Origin: Cytobacillus gottheilii
GTDB taxonomy: Bacteria; Bacillota; Bacilli; Bacillales; Cytobacillaceae
DNA: 64,000 nt
Direction: 5' to 3'
NCBI RefSeq assembly: GCF_001636345.1
Contig: NZ_KV440945.1
Coordinates: 3,755,854 to 3,819,853 of the forward strand
Position numbers and translations under genes: made by a program. Within the stretch, counting starts at the first letter, position 1. The number at the start of each line of letters is the position of its first letter. The notes below the pieces were generated by a model that made no database searches, was not told the DNA's origin, and saw only the letters and a list, made by a program, of their open reading frames with translations. Below are positions 56,528 to 64,000 of the stretch, piece after piece.

Positions 56528-57916
56528 TCACACTAATTCAGTTATAACCTTCTGCGCTGTCTTCTCTCCATTTTCAATGCAATCCGGCAGACTTACTCCG
56601 TAATAGGAGCAGCCGGCAAGCTCGATGCCAGGATAGATTTCCGCAAGTTTTTGTTCCAGGCTGGTTACTGTTTCTTTATGATCAATTAAGTAATTGGGCA
56701 TGCTGTTTTCCCAGCGGGTAATTTCGCTGATGGCAGGTGCCGCCTCAATTCCTAATGCCTTTTTCACATCTGTTAAGGCTGTCTGCAGCAGTTCCTCTTC
56801 TGTCATCTTTTCTATAGAAGCGTAATTGGTCAGACTGCTTTTATAAAATAGTCTTAACAGAAGGTTTCCGCTTTTTGACGTATGAGACCATTTTCTGCTG
56901 GACCATGTGCAAGCATTGCATGTTAATTCATCAGGATCTGCTGAAATAAAGCCTGTTCCATCAGCAGGCAGTATACTATCAGGCACTTCAAAGCCAAGAT
57001 AGACACTAATTAAAGAACTGGACTTTAATTGCTGAAAGCTATCCTGCAACTTCTGGTCAGCAAGCATGTTTTCAGCAGCCTTATGCGGAATGCTTAAAAT
57101 AATATGATCTGCAGTTACCACTTCCCCATTCGTAAACGTCACGTTGTAGTGGCCATCCTGCTTTTCAATTCGCTCAGCCTTACTATTCATAAGCAGATGC
57201 ACGTCCTCTAAACGATCTGCATAGGCATCAATAACGGTATGGAGTCCATTTTCAAATGATAAAAACCGTTTTTCGCCGCTGCTTTGATACATCGCCAGAT
57301 TGGCTTCAAAGCCTTTTATGATACTGCCATATTCATTTTTGTATTTGAGCACACTCGGCAATGTCGCTGAAATCGTCAATTGATTCAGATCACCCGAATA
57401 CACGCCAGATAATACAGGAGCGATTTGCTTTTCTACCAGCTCTTTCCCGAAAAAGTGCTCTAGAAATTTTCCAATTGAATCTTCTTCTGTAAAGTGTTCA
57501 TTTTTTGTATAAAAATCCTTTAAAGCCGCAACCTTCCCCTCAGCTGAAACAAGCGTGCTCTCAGCTAATGCCTCAATGGTTCCCGGAATGCCAAAGACCG
57601 AATTGGATGGAATCGGATGCAGCTGACCATCTGAATATATATAGGATTTGCCTGATGCATTGTATACCACTTTGTCTTCAAGATTCAAATCCTTCATAAA
57701 AGACATAGAATGAGTTTTGCGCGTAACGATTGAATCTGCACCAGACTCCATAAGAAATCCATCTTGTTTAACAGAGCGGATCTTTCCGCCCAGCTGATCA
57801 GCTCCTTCTGCAAGGATTAGCTTCACATTAGAGCTGTTTTCTTTTTTCCATTTTTGCAGTTCATACATGGCAGCCATTCCAGTAATGCCGCCGCCGATGA
57901 CTAATACTTTTTTCAC
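56528..57916 (-). CDS. hemY: HemY, protoporphyrinogen/coproporphyrinogen III oxidase
   Basis: A 462-residue FAD enzyme of the HemY/CgoX type, oxidising coproporphyrinogen III in the Gram-positive haem route. The FAD motif GGGITGMAAMYEL is at the N-terminus, GGKIRSVKQDGFLMESGADS follows, and the C-terminal FAD contact is LAGCSYYGVSLPDCIENG. The GTG at 57916 is eight bases from TGAGGTG; a GTG three codons earlier sits on that site. It is not in a hemEHY operon, so it may be a second copy. Confidence 0.9.
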   Translation of the reverse strand: MKKVLVIGGGITGMAAMYELQKWKKENSSNVKLILAEGADQLGGKIRSVKQDGFLMESGADSIVTRKTHSMSFMKDLNLEDKVVYNASGKSYIYSDGQLHPIPSNSVFGIPGTIEALAESTLVSAEGKVAALKDFYTKNEHFTEEDSIGKFLEHFFGKELVEKQIAPVLSGVYSGDLNQLTISATLPSVLKYKNEYGSIIKGFEANLAMYQSSGEKRFLSFENGLHTVIDAYADRLEDVHLLMNSKAERIEKQDGHYNVTFTNGEVVTADHIILSIPHKAAENMLADQKLQDSFQQLKSSSLISVYLGFEVPDSILPADGTGFISADPDELTCNACTWSSRKWSHTSKSGNLLLRLFYKSSLTNYASIEKMTEEELLQTALTDVKKALGIEAAPAISEITRWENSMPNYLIDHKETVTSLEQKLAEIYPGIELAGCSYYGVSLPDCIENGEKTAQKVITELV

Positions 57917-58077
57917 TGTGTACACCTCAGTTATCTATCATTTATATCTATATAGAGTGTAACATATATTGATTAGATCTCTTTTATGCATGATTGTGAA
58001 AGTTTGAGGATTGTGTGACAGATTGTGCTTTTTTTAACTGGTGATTATCTGCGGGTATTTAAGCAAATACCTCTCAA

Positions 58078-58106
58078 TTGCTTTTCACCTAAAAACCCCT
58101 TAAAAT
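58078..58106 (+). promoter_or_regulatory. predicted promoter of the glutathione peroxidase gene
   Basis: -35 TTGCTT (58078-58083), a 17-bp spacer and -10 TAAAAT (58101-58106). The -10 lies in the left arm of a long dyad. Confidence 0.6.
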
Positions 58107-58129
58107 TAGATCGTACACGATTTAATTTT
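58102..58129 (+). promoter_or_regulatory. 28-bp OhrR/MarR-type operator
   Basis: AAAATTA-GATCG-TACA-CGAT-TTAATTTT style near-palindrome over the -10 and start point. The layout (AATTA...ATCGTA...TAATT) resembles operators of OhrR and other thiol-based MarR repressors of peroxide genes. Confidence 0.6.
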
Positions 58130-58148
58130 ACATTAGGGAGGAAATACA

Positions 58149-58625
58149 ATGAGCACGGTACATGATTTCCAAGTTAAAATGACAAACGGCAATGAAAAAT
58201 CATTAGATGAGTATAAAGGCAAGGTTTTATTGATCGTGAATACAGCAAGCAAATGCGGATTAACTCCTCAGTTTGAAGGTTTGCAAAGTCTATATGATAA
58301 ATACAAGGATCAAGGGTTAGAAATTTTAGGTTTTCCTTGTGACCAGTTCAATAATCAGGAGTTTGCTAATATTGAAGAAACGACACAGTTTTGCCAGCTC
58401 AATTATGGTGTAACCTTCCCGATGTTTGGAAAAATTGACGTGAACGGAGCAAATGCTGATCCTTTATTTTCACATTTAAAAGAACAGAAAAAAGGCGTTT
58501 TATCCAAAAATATTAAATGGAACTTTACGAAATTCCTGGTGGATCGCAATGGTCAGGTCATTGAACGATATGCACCTACTACTGAGCCTGGAAAAATTGA
58601 AGATGATATAACAAAACTATTATAA
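58149..58625 (+). CDS. glutathione peroxidase family protein (BsaA-like)
   Basis: A 158-residue GPx-fold thiol peroxidase, in bacteria usually thioredoxin-dependent. The peroxidatic residue is a cysteine, C36 in [11 protein letters not shown], not selenocysteine. The supporting Gln/Trp motifs are present ([11 protein letters not shown] and KWNFTKFLV). TTAGGGAGG precedes the ATG. An operator-like dyad overlapping the promoter predicts induction by hydroperoxides. It is alone in its transcript. Confidence 0.93.
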   Translation: MSTVHDFQVKMTNGNEKSLDEYKGKVLLIVNTASKCGLTPQFEGLQSLYDKYKDQGLEILGFPCDQFNNQEFANIEETTQFCQLNYGVTFPMFGKIDVNGANADPLFSHLKEQKKGVLSKNIKWNFTKFLVDRNGQVIERYAPTTEPGKIEDDITKLL

Positions 58626-58740
58626 TTCAGGAAAACCTGCACAACCACCTGTATGATAAGGCCTGCATAGAAGCTATATGTTAGGTCTTTTTTACATAAA
58701 AAAAGAAGTACCACTCATTACGAGCAGTACTCCTTTCCAA

Positions 58741-59733
58741 CTATCCGATTGGAGTATGTTTTACAGCCTGTTCTGTGCCTTCAACAGGAGCTTTTACTTC
58801 CTGTTCTACCACTGGTTTTTTCGCCCAGTAAGTCGCAAGGATCGGTCCTGAAATATTATGCCAAACCGCCCCTAGTGCGCTTGGAATAGCAGCGACCGGG
58901 CCAAAGTGTGCGGTAGCAAGTGTAACCCCAAGCCCTGAATTTTGCATTCCTACTTCAAGTGCAATGGCCCGGCGTTTACTTTCATCAAGCCCGCACATAC
59001 GGGCTGCAAAGTATCCCAGCAGTAATCCTGCACCGTTGTGAAGCATAACGGCAACAAAAACAAGCAATCCTGTTTGTGCAAGTCTTTCAGCATTGCCTGA
59101 TACAACGGCTGAAACGATAATCATAATTGCCACAACAGAAATCAATGGCAGAACCCCAATGCTCTTTTCCACTGTCTTTGGGAAAACTTTTCGAATCAAT
59201 AACCCTAATGCAATTGGTACAATAATGACTTGAACAATTGATAAGAACATTGCAGCTGCGTCAACTGGCATCCATTGCCCTGCTAATAACAATAAAATAA
59301 GTGGTGTAACAACAGGAGCCAGCAATGTTGAAAGTGACGTCATTGCAATTGATAGCGGTACATTTCCTTTCGCTAAAAATACCATAACATTTGATGCTGT
59401 TCCGCCTGGTACAGATCCCAGAAGAACTAAGCCTGCTGCAAGTTCAGCTGGTAAGTTTAGTGCTGTTGCAATCAGGAAGGCCACAAGCGGCATAATTGTA
59501 AACTGTCCTACAAAGCCGATTAAAACAGGAAATGGATTGGTGGCAATGATCTTGAAGTCTACAGGCTTTAATGTTAATCCCATTCCGAACATTACTACAC
59601 CTAAAAGAATTGTCACATAGCCTCCCAGCTGCTGAAATGGCGCTGGCACTAGAAAAGCAATAACAGCAATGACGATCACCCATACGGCAAAAAATTTACC
59701 AGCGATTGAGCTGATTGTTTCTAATAGTTTCAT
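58741..59733 (-). CDS. bile acid:sodium symporter (BASS) family transporter
   Basis: A 330-residue protein with about ten helices, related to B. subtilis YocS and the ASBT/BASS family. The crossover motifs that bind Na+ are visible (GSVPGGTASNVMVFLAKG and EVGMQNSGLGVTLA). Bacterial members carry pyruvate, pantoate or other organic anions rather than bile acids; substrate here is unknown. The ATG at 59733 is eight bases from AGGGG, preferred over an ATG two codons upstream. Confidence 0.9.
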   Translation of the reverse strand: MKLLETISSIAGKFFAVWVIVIAVIAFLVPAPFQQLGGYVTILLGVVMFGMGLTLKPVDFKIIATNPFPVLIGFVGQFTIMPLVAFLIATALNLPAELAAGLVLLGSVPGGTASNVMVFLAKGNVPLSIAMTSLSTLLAPVVTPLILLLLAGQWMPVDAAAMFLSIVQVIIVPIALGLLIRKVFPKTVEKSIGVLPLISVVAIMIIVSAVVSGNAERLAQTGLLVFVAVMLHNGAGLLLGYFAARMCGLDESKRRAIALEVGMQNSGLGVTLATAHFGPVAAIPSALGAVWHNISGPILATYWAKKPVVEQEVKAPVEGTEQAVKHTPIG

Positions 59734-60000
59734 AATCATAACCCCTGTTCTTTTACTTTTAGTATTTTCTTAATTAAATACAGTAATCTCCTCACCCATT
59801 AAATGGAGTTCTTACTTCTGAATAATCTCACCACATATAAAAATATCACTCATATGATACCGCCCCTTTAATATTTTAATATCCATTCTACTAAAGAATC
59901 TGAATAATTAAAACAATAAATTTTATTTTTTGTCAGAAAATCTTCCACTTTGCTTGCAATCTCCTAGATTTCTAGTTCCTTTTTCTCTTCGAATATACAA
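59734..60000. other. intergenic region with no recognised gene
   Basis: AT-rich, with an ATATTTTAATAT-type dyad near 59865-59885. It should hold the promoter of the BASS gene; no clear operator is seen. Confidence 0.4.
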
Positions 60001-60035
60001 AAAAGCCTGCTCGTAATCATACGAACAGGCAATAC
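60001..60035 (-). terminator. terminator of the proline dehydrogenase gene
   Basis: Minus strand GCCTGTTCG-tatgatta-CGAGCAGGC then TTTTTTG. Confidence 0.85.
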
Positions 60036-60037
60036 AT

Positions 60038-61015
60038 TTATTTATTTCTTCTTTTCGTGAGTCTGCCAAGCAAGAACGCTCCTGCAGCCACTCCAATAAT
60101 TGTATTCGTTTTCTTTGTAAAGACCTGCTTTGCCACAAGATTTAAGTTTTGCGGGCGTTCAGCTAATCTGCGCATAAAATAGCCATACCAATCATGTCCA
60201 AAAGGGACATATGTGCAGAAATTGTAACCCTCGCTGGCAAGCTCTAGCTGCATCTCTTTTCTAAAACCATATAGCATTTGGAATTCAAACTTGTCATTTG
60301 AAATCTGGTGTTCTTTAACAAATTGCTTTACATGATTAATCACTCGATGATCATGTGTCGCGATTGATGTAAATTTGCCATTAAGCAGATGCCATTCAAT
60401 CAGTTGAATATAATGTTTATCTATTTCTTCTTTTGTCTGGAAAGCAACATCTTCGGGTTCTTTATAAGCTCCCTTAACGATGCGCAATCGGTAATTTTTA
60501 TACTTTTCAATGTCATCATCTGCTCTGAAAAAATACGCTTGAATCACTGTGCCAAGATTATCGTAATCTTTTGAGAGTTCATCGAGCATATCGAATGAAG
60601 GCTGCAGTCTATTATAGTCTTCCATATCGATATTAATGAAGATGCCATATTGATAGGCCCGAGCTGCAATTTCTCTCAGGTTCTCTAAGCAAAAAGAGTA
60701 ATCAATATCAAGGCCCAGCTGGGACGGCTTTAAAGAGATATGCGCATCTGCTTGATGTTCATGAATCGCTTCAATGACTTCAAGGATTTGATTTTTTGCT
60801 TCTGTAGCTTCACTTTTTTCGAATACAAATTCGCCAAGATTATCTACAGTACAAGAAATTCCCTTCGCATTAAGCTCTTTAATACTCTTAATCGCTTCGG
60901 TTAAGTTAGTGCCTGCAACAACACTTTGAGCACCCAATTTTAACCCGTATTTTTTCGCCGTATTATTTAAGAATTGATTTTGGGAAAGGCCAATAAACAC
61001 ATCTTTTAACACCAT
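60038..61015 (-). CDS. putB: proline dehydrogenase
   Basis: A 325-residue FAD-dependent monofunctional PRODH barrel that oxidises proline to pyrroline-5-carboxylate and passes electrons to the membrane quinone pool. Conserved motifs are RIVKGAYKEPEDVAF, SIATHDHRVI and FEFQMLYGFRKEMQ, with the substrate Arg pair in YFMRRLAERP. An unusual C-terminal hydrophobic tail (TIIGVAAGAFLLGRL) ends in basic RRNK. TAGGAG lies nine bases before the ATG. No P5C dehydrogenase gene adjoins it. Confidence 0.93.
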   Translation of the reverse strand: MVLKDVFIGLSQNQFLNNTAKKYGLKLGAQSVVAGTNLTEAIKSIKELNAKGISCTVDNLGEFVFEKSEATEAKNQILEVIEAIHEHQADAHISLKPSQLGLDIDYSFCLENLREIAARAYQYGIFINIDMEDYNRLQPSFDMLDELSKDYDNLGTVIQAYFFRADDDIEKYKNYRLRIVKGAYKEPEDVAFQTKEEIDKHYIQLIEWHLLNGKFTSIATHDHRVINHVKQFVKEHQISNDKFEFQMLYGFRKEMQLELASEGYNFCTYVPFGHDWYGYFMRRLAERPQNLNLVAKQVFTKKTNTIIGVAAGAFLLGRLTKRRNK

Positions 61016-61229
61016 AGCGATTACTCCTATTCATATAAATTTACAAAATAAATTATAGCATATTTTTTTAATTTAGCTTGTTTTTCGAATATTTCAACCA
61101 TCATATTTATACAAAAGGTGACAAAATCAGACATTCATTCTGCCACTCTTGATATATGTTATTTAAATTCTTGTTATGCTGATTGCATTCCCTATTCTTA
61201 AATCGCTATAACATTATTATTCTTTTTAC

Positions 61230-61313
61230 CTTGCATTACAAGATAATCAAAGTTATACTAATTAATATCATGCATTGCAAGGTATATAAAACCCATAACC
61301 CTTGTATTACAAG
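61230..61313 (+). promoter_or_regulatory. three PadR-type operator copies
   Basis: CTTGCATTACAAG at 61230-61242, CATGCATTGCAAG at 61269-61281 and CTTGTATTACAAG at 61301-61313. These 13-bp partial dyads cover the -35, the initial transcribed region and the DNA just before the ribosome site, as expected for autorepression. Confidence 0.65.
61231..61259 (+). promoter_or_regulatory. promoter of the padR operon
   Basis: -35 TTGCAT (61231-61236), a 17-bp spacer and -10 TATACT (61254-61259). The -35 lies inside the first operator copy. Confidence 0.65.
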
Positions 61314-61338
61314 TTAGTGAAAAAAGGAGTGAAATTCT

Positions 61339-61674
61339 TTGTCATCTACTCAGATGCTTAAAGGAATTATTGATGGCTGTATCCTGGCCATTATTCATAA
61401 TAAAGAAGTCTATGGCTACGAACTGGCCGAAAAGCTTGAAGAATATGGATTTCATTCCTTCAGTGAAGGAACCATTTATCCTTTGCTTATTAGGATGCAA
61501 AAGGAAGAGTTGGTTACTTCTACATTAAAGAAATCGACTGCTGGTCCACGAAGAAAATACTACTCACTTACACCAAAAGGAGAACTGGAATTACAGAAGT
61601 TTATGGAGCGCTGGCATCAGCTGGAGAGCAGTGTCAATAGGGTGCTTCATCATGAATCAGACACTGGACAATAA
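61339..61674 (+). CDS. PadR-family transcriptional repressor
   Basis: A 111-residue winged-helix protein of the short PadR subfamily (LmrR-like): CILAIIHNKEVYGYELAEKL, then FSEGTIYPLLIRMQKEELV (recognition helix), the wing GPRRKYYSLTPKG and a C-terminal dimer helix. The start is the TTG at 61339, after AAAGGAGTG. It is followed 17 bp on by a HAAS-domain membrane gene. PadR/HAAS pairs are common Gram-positive modules where the membrane protein is the regulated target. Confidence 0.92.
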   Translation: MSSTQMLKGIIDGCILAIIHNKEVYGYELAEKLEEYGFHSFSEGTIYPLLIRMQKEELVTSTLKKSTAGPRRKYYSLTPKGELELQKFMERWHQLESSVNRVLHHESDTGQ

Positions 61675-61691
61675 AACAAAAGGAGCTGAAA

Positions 61692-62459
61692 ATGTTGAAT
61701 AATGAATTCACATTATCGAAAAAAAGCCAGAATTTCTTAGAAAATCTGCGGGTTTATTTATTTTCCAGCGGTAAAAATCCAAAAGAGATTGAGGAAATGA
61801 TTGAAGAATTAGAAGTTCATCTATATGAAGCAGAAAAAAAGGGGAAACCAATCGAGAAAATTGTTGGAAAGTCCCCAAAAGAGTATATGCAGATGATTTC
61901 AAATGAAATGTCTATTGATATGAGGACGTGGTTCAAATATATATGTCTGATTGTTTTAGGTTCATTTTCCTTTAACATCATTCCAGATTTGCTGAAAGGA
62001 ACACTCTCATATTCTGTTTTAGAAATTGTCGGACATATCGTGATTGCCGTTATTTTTGTCGCTTTTGTATTGATTGGATTTAAGGCAATCTCTACATTGG
62101 AACGCTCTCCTATAAAAAAAGGATTGATCTTTATGGGGATATCCATTGTTCCAATTGGACTTTTTCTCGGCTTAATCTTTTTAAACGAAGCGATCGCCAC
62201 TCCTGTCATCGATTTTGGCACTCTTGGAAGTATCATTACCGGGACTATTCTGCTAGTGTTTCTAATTGGGACCTCCCTTTGGGCTAAAACCTGGGTTATG
62301 GTGATTGTTCTGGCACTTATCACATTGCCTGACTACCTGCTTGAACAAACATCGCTGCAAGATGAGGCAAGACTGATTACAGGCACACTGATTACCTTTG
62401 GCGGCATTGCTATTTATCTTTTAATCTCTGCAAAATTGGAGAAAAATAAAGAAGTATAA
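61692..62459 (+). CDS. HAAS-domain multi-helix membrane protein
   Basis: A 255-residue protein. Residues 1-75 form the cytoplasmic helical HAAS-type domain (NPKEIEEMIEELEVHLYEAEKKGK, IVGKSPKEYM), then six membrane helices (about 82-102, 110-132, 143-162, 176-195, 200-217 and 229-246). Function is unknown; such proteins accompany PadR regulators in envelope-stress modules. AAAAGGAG lies before the ATG. It is in an operon with the padR gene. Confidence 0.85.
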   Translation: MLNNEFTLSKKSQNFLENLRVYLFSSGKNPKEIEEMIEELEVHLYEAEKKGKPIEKIVGKSPKEYMQMISNEMSIDMRTWFKYICLIVLGSFSFNIIPDLLKGTLSYSVLEIVGHIVIAVIFVAFVLIGFKAISTLERSPIKKGLIFMGISIVPIGLFLGLIFLNEAIATPVIDFGTLGSIITGTILLVFLIGTSLWAKTWVMVIVLALITLPDYLLEQTSLQDEARLITGTLITFGGIAIYLLISAKLEKNKEV

Positions 62460-62473
62460 TAGAAACCTGAATA

Positions 62474-62512
62474 AAAAAAGATTCAAGGCATAAACGCCTT
62501 GAATCTTTTCTA
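62474..62512. terminator. bidirectional terminator
   Basis: AAAGATTCAAGGC-ataaac-GCCTTGAATCTTTT between the HAAS gene and the BCCT gene, which converge. Confidence 0.9.
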
Positions 62513-62517
62513 TTTTA

Positions 62518-64000
62518 TTATGAGACACTTGCACTATCTTCTTTTAACTTGCTTGTTTTCTGTGTTTTCTCTCTTGTTTCTTTTTTCACTGCAGCCGGGT
62601 TTTTGGCAACTGCTTCTTTTTTATAGTCAGCTCTAATGACTTTAAAGATCGAGAAATTCATCAGCAAGAGAATAATGACAAATGGCAATGCAGCAATAAT
62701 TGAAGCTGTCTGCAATCCAGTCAATCCGCTTGCAAGGAGAAGGATTAAAGAAATTCCACTCATTAATACTCCCCAAATAATTCTTATTCTAATTGGAGGA
62801 TTGAGTGAGCCCCCAGTCGACATACTGCTCAAAATAAATACCGCCGAGTCAGCAGAAGTAATTAGGAAAGTGAAGATTAACAGAAGGACAAATACGGAAA
62901 CAATTTCTGTAAAAGGCAAGCCTGCTAAAGTAGCAAATAAAGCACTTGTAATGTCGTTGTTAACAGCAGCCGCAATTGTTCCACCTTCAAATAAATCCAT
63001 ATGAAGTGCTGTTCCTCCGAAAACGGCAATCCACAGTAAAGCAATGGCAGGAGGTGCGACCATGACACCTAGGATAAATTCACGAATCGTACGGCCTCTG
63101 GAAACACGTGCTACAAAAGCTCCAACAAACGGCGCCCAAGCAATCGCCCATGCCCAGTAAAACACAGTCCAATCATAGACCCATTCACCGCCGCTATAAG
63201 GACTTAATCTCAGACTATAGGAAATGAAGTTTGTAATATAATCGCCAAGACCAACAATTAATGTATCCAGAATGAACACGGTTGGACCCGTAACAAATAC
63301 AAACAACATAAACACTAAAGCAGCACCTAGGTTGAAGTTACTTAGCCAGCGAATTCCTTTATCCAAGCCTGTTGTAGCTGACAACAGATATAAGCCAGTT
63401 AAAATGGCCATAATGATGATCAGCGTCCATGGGGATTCTGCAATTCCAAATGTGGACGTAACTCCTCCATTAATTTGCATGACGCCTAACCCAATTGAAG
63501 TCGCTACACCTAGTACTGTTGCTACGATCGCCAAAATATCAACGAGTCTCTTTGTTGGCTTTTCATGTTTTCCTTTTCCGATGATTGGAGAAAGAGTCGT
63601 AGAGACCATTCCATCTGTGCCCTTTTTAAATTGGAAGTATGCCATTGCAAGACCCACTATACCAAAAACGGTCCATTGGCTAATTCCATAGTGAAAAAAA
63701 GAGTAACCCATCGCGATTCTTCCTGCCTCTGTAGATTGCGCCTCTACATCTGAAAATGGCGGTGCAAAGAAATGCGACATAGGTTCACCGATTCCGTAAA
63801 AAACAAGAGCGACACCAAAACCTGCTGAAAAAAGCATACCGATCCATGTAAATAGCGGATATTTCGGTCTTTCATTTTTGCCTCCCAATCGAATCGATCC
63901 ATATTTACTAAAAATTAAGTAAATTAAAAAGATCGCAAAAATGAATATCGCTCCTAAATAAAGCCAGCCAAAATTATGCGTTGTGAATTGCAGCGCTGTG
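62518..64000 (-). CDS. opuD: BCCT-family glycine betaine transporter, 5' end outside window
   Basis: The frame stays open to the window edge, so the gene is cut and about 493 codons are visible (first full codon at 63999). The TTG/ATG-type codons near 63888 are internal: an upstream helix (FIFAIFLIYLIF) belongs to the protein. BCCT signatures are clear: SAGFGVALVFYGIGEPMSHF, the Trp-rich WTVFYWAWAIAWAPFVGAFVARVSRGRT in helix 8, and about eleven helices. The C-terminus is long and charged (KKETREKTQKTSK), a region used for osmosensing in BetP/OpuD. It imports betaine or related osmolytes with Na+. Confidence 0.92.
   Translation of the reverse strand, partial: TALQFTTHNFGWLYLGAIFIFAIFLIYLIFSKYGSIRLGGKNERPKYPLFTWIGMLFSAGFGVALVFYGIGEPMSHFFAPPFSDVEAQSTEAGRIAMGYSFFHYGISQWTVFGIVGLAMAYFQFKKGTDGMVSTTLSPIIGKGKHEKPTKRLVDILAIVATVLGVATSIGLGVMQINGGVTSTFGIAESPWTLIIIMAILTGLYLLSATTGLDKGIRWLSNFNLGAALVFMLFVFVTGPTVFILDTLIVGLGDYITNFISYSLRLSPYSGGEWVYDWTVFYWAWAIAWAPFVGAFVARVSRGRTIREFILGVMVAPPAIALLWIAVFGGTALHMDLFEGGTIAAAVNNDITSALFATLAGLPFTEIVSVFVLLLIFTFLITSADSAVFILSSMSTGGSLNPPIRIRIIWGVLMSGISLILLLASGLTGLQTASIIAALPFVIILLLMNFSIFKVIRADYKKEAVAKNPAAVKKETREKTQKTSKLKEDSASVS

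Overview
The window is chromosomal DNA from a spore-forming member of the Bacillaceae. It carries two small acid-soluble spore protein genes (sspE, sspK), sporulenol synthase (sqhC) and a long run of genes in the Bacillus subtilis order, read backwards: rrn operon - ygxA - ygzB - perR - ygaF(bcp) - gsaB - ygaE - ygaD - ygaC - ygaB - sspE - fabL - yfhS - mutY - yfhP - yfhJ - sspK - yfhH - recX - yfhF - yfhE - yfhD. The exact species cannot be read from the sequence.

Layout. 1-1840: a 16S rRNA gene on the minus strand with a BoxA-like leader and two tandem promoters. 1838-3960: ygxA, ygzB and perR, the last with a near-consensus PerR box over its own promoter. About 3960-12950: an AT-rich accessory island wedged between perR and bcp. 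It holds the end of a conjugation-type membrane gene, a lipoprotein, an EssB/YukC-like protein, an AbrB-like regulator, an Hsp33-like chaperone with a TipAS-type MerR regulator, an IS21-family element and a helicase gene broken at both ends. A 70-bp second copy of the EssB-like gene abuts the IS21, so the island has been rearranged. 13117-25657: the core block resumes, with a lone glutamate synthase large subunit behind a structured leader. 25784-31673: a peptide ABC transporter whose binding protein is divergent from the permease and ATPase genes. 31687-39327: the spore, DNA repair and yfh block. 39349-42916: a heterodimeric ABC exporter (yfiB/yfiC).

42917-64000: an accessory and metabolic half. 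It contains a YisP-like head-to-head prenyl synthase homologue, a lipoprotein, a sodium/proline symporter, an intact IS150-group element sitting in the loop of a large hairpin repeat, an oligo-1,6-glucosidase, yppC, sqhC, purU, an MltG-like pair, hemY, glutathione peroxidase, a BASS-family symporter, proline dehydrogenase, a PadR/HAAS pair and the truncated end of a BCCT betaine transporter. Proline uptake and proline oxidation are both present, and the YisP-like protein and SqhC both belong to terpenoid chemistry.

The least explained signals are three intergenic arrays: three copies at 21 bp (48406-48456), eleven hairpin units at 52 bp (53330-53890) and nine copies at 21 bp (55095-55271). 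Their motifs differ, but each period is close to a whole number of DNA helical turns. Other points worth checking are the gltB translation start, where a hairpin separates the Shine-Dalgarno sequence from the ATG, and the Hsp33/MerR module with its 19-bp-spacer promoter.
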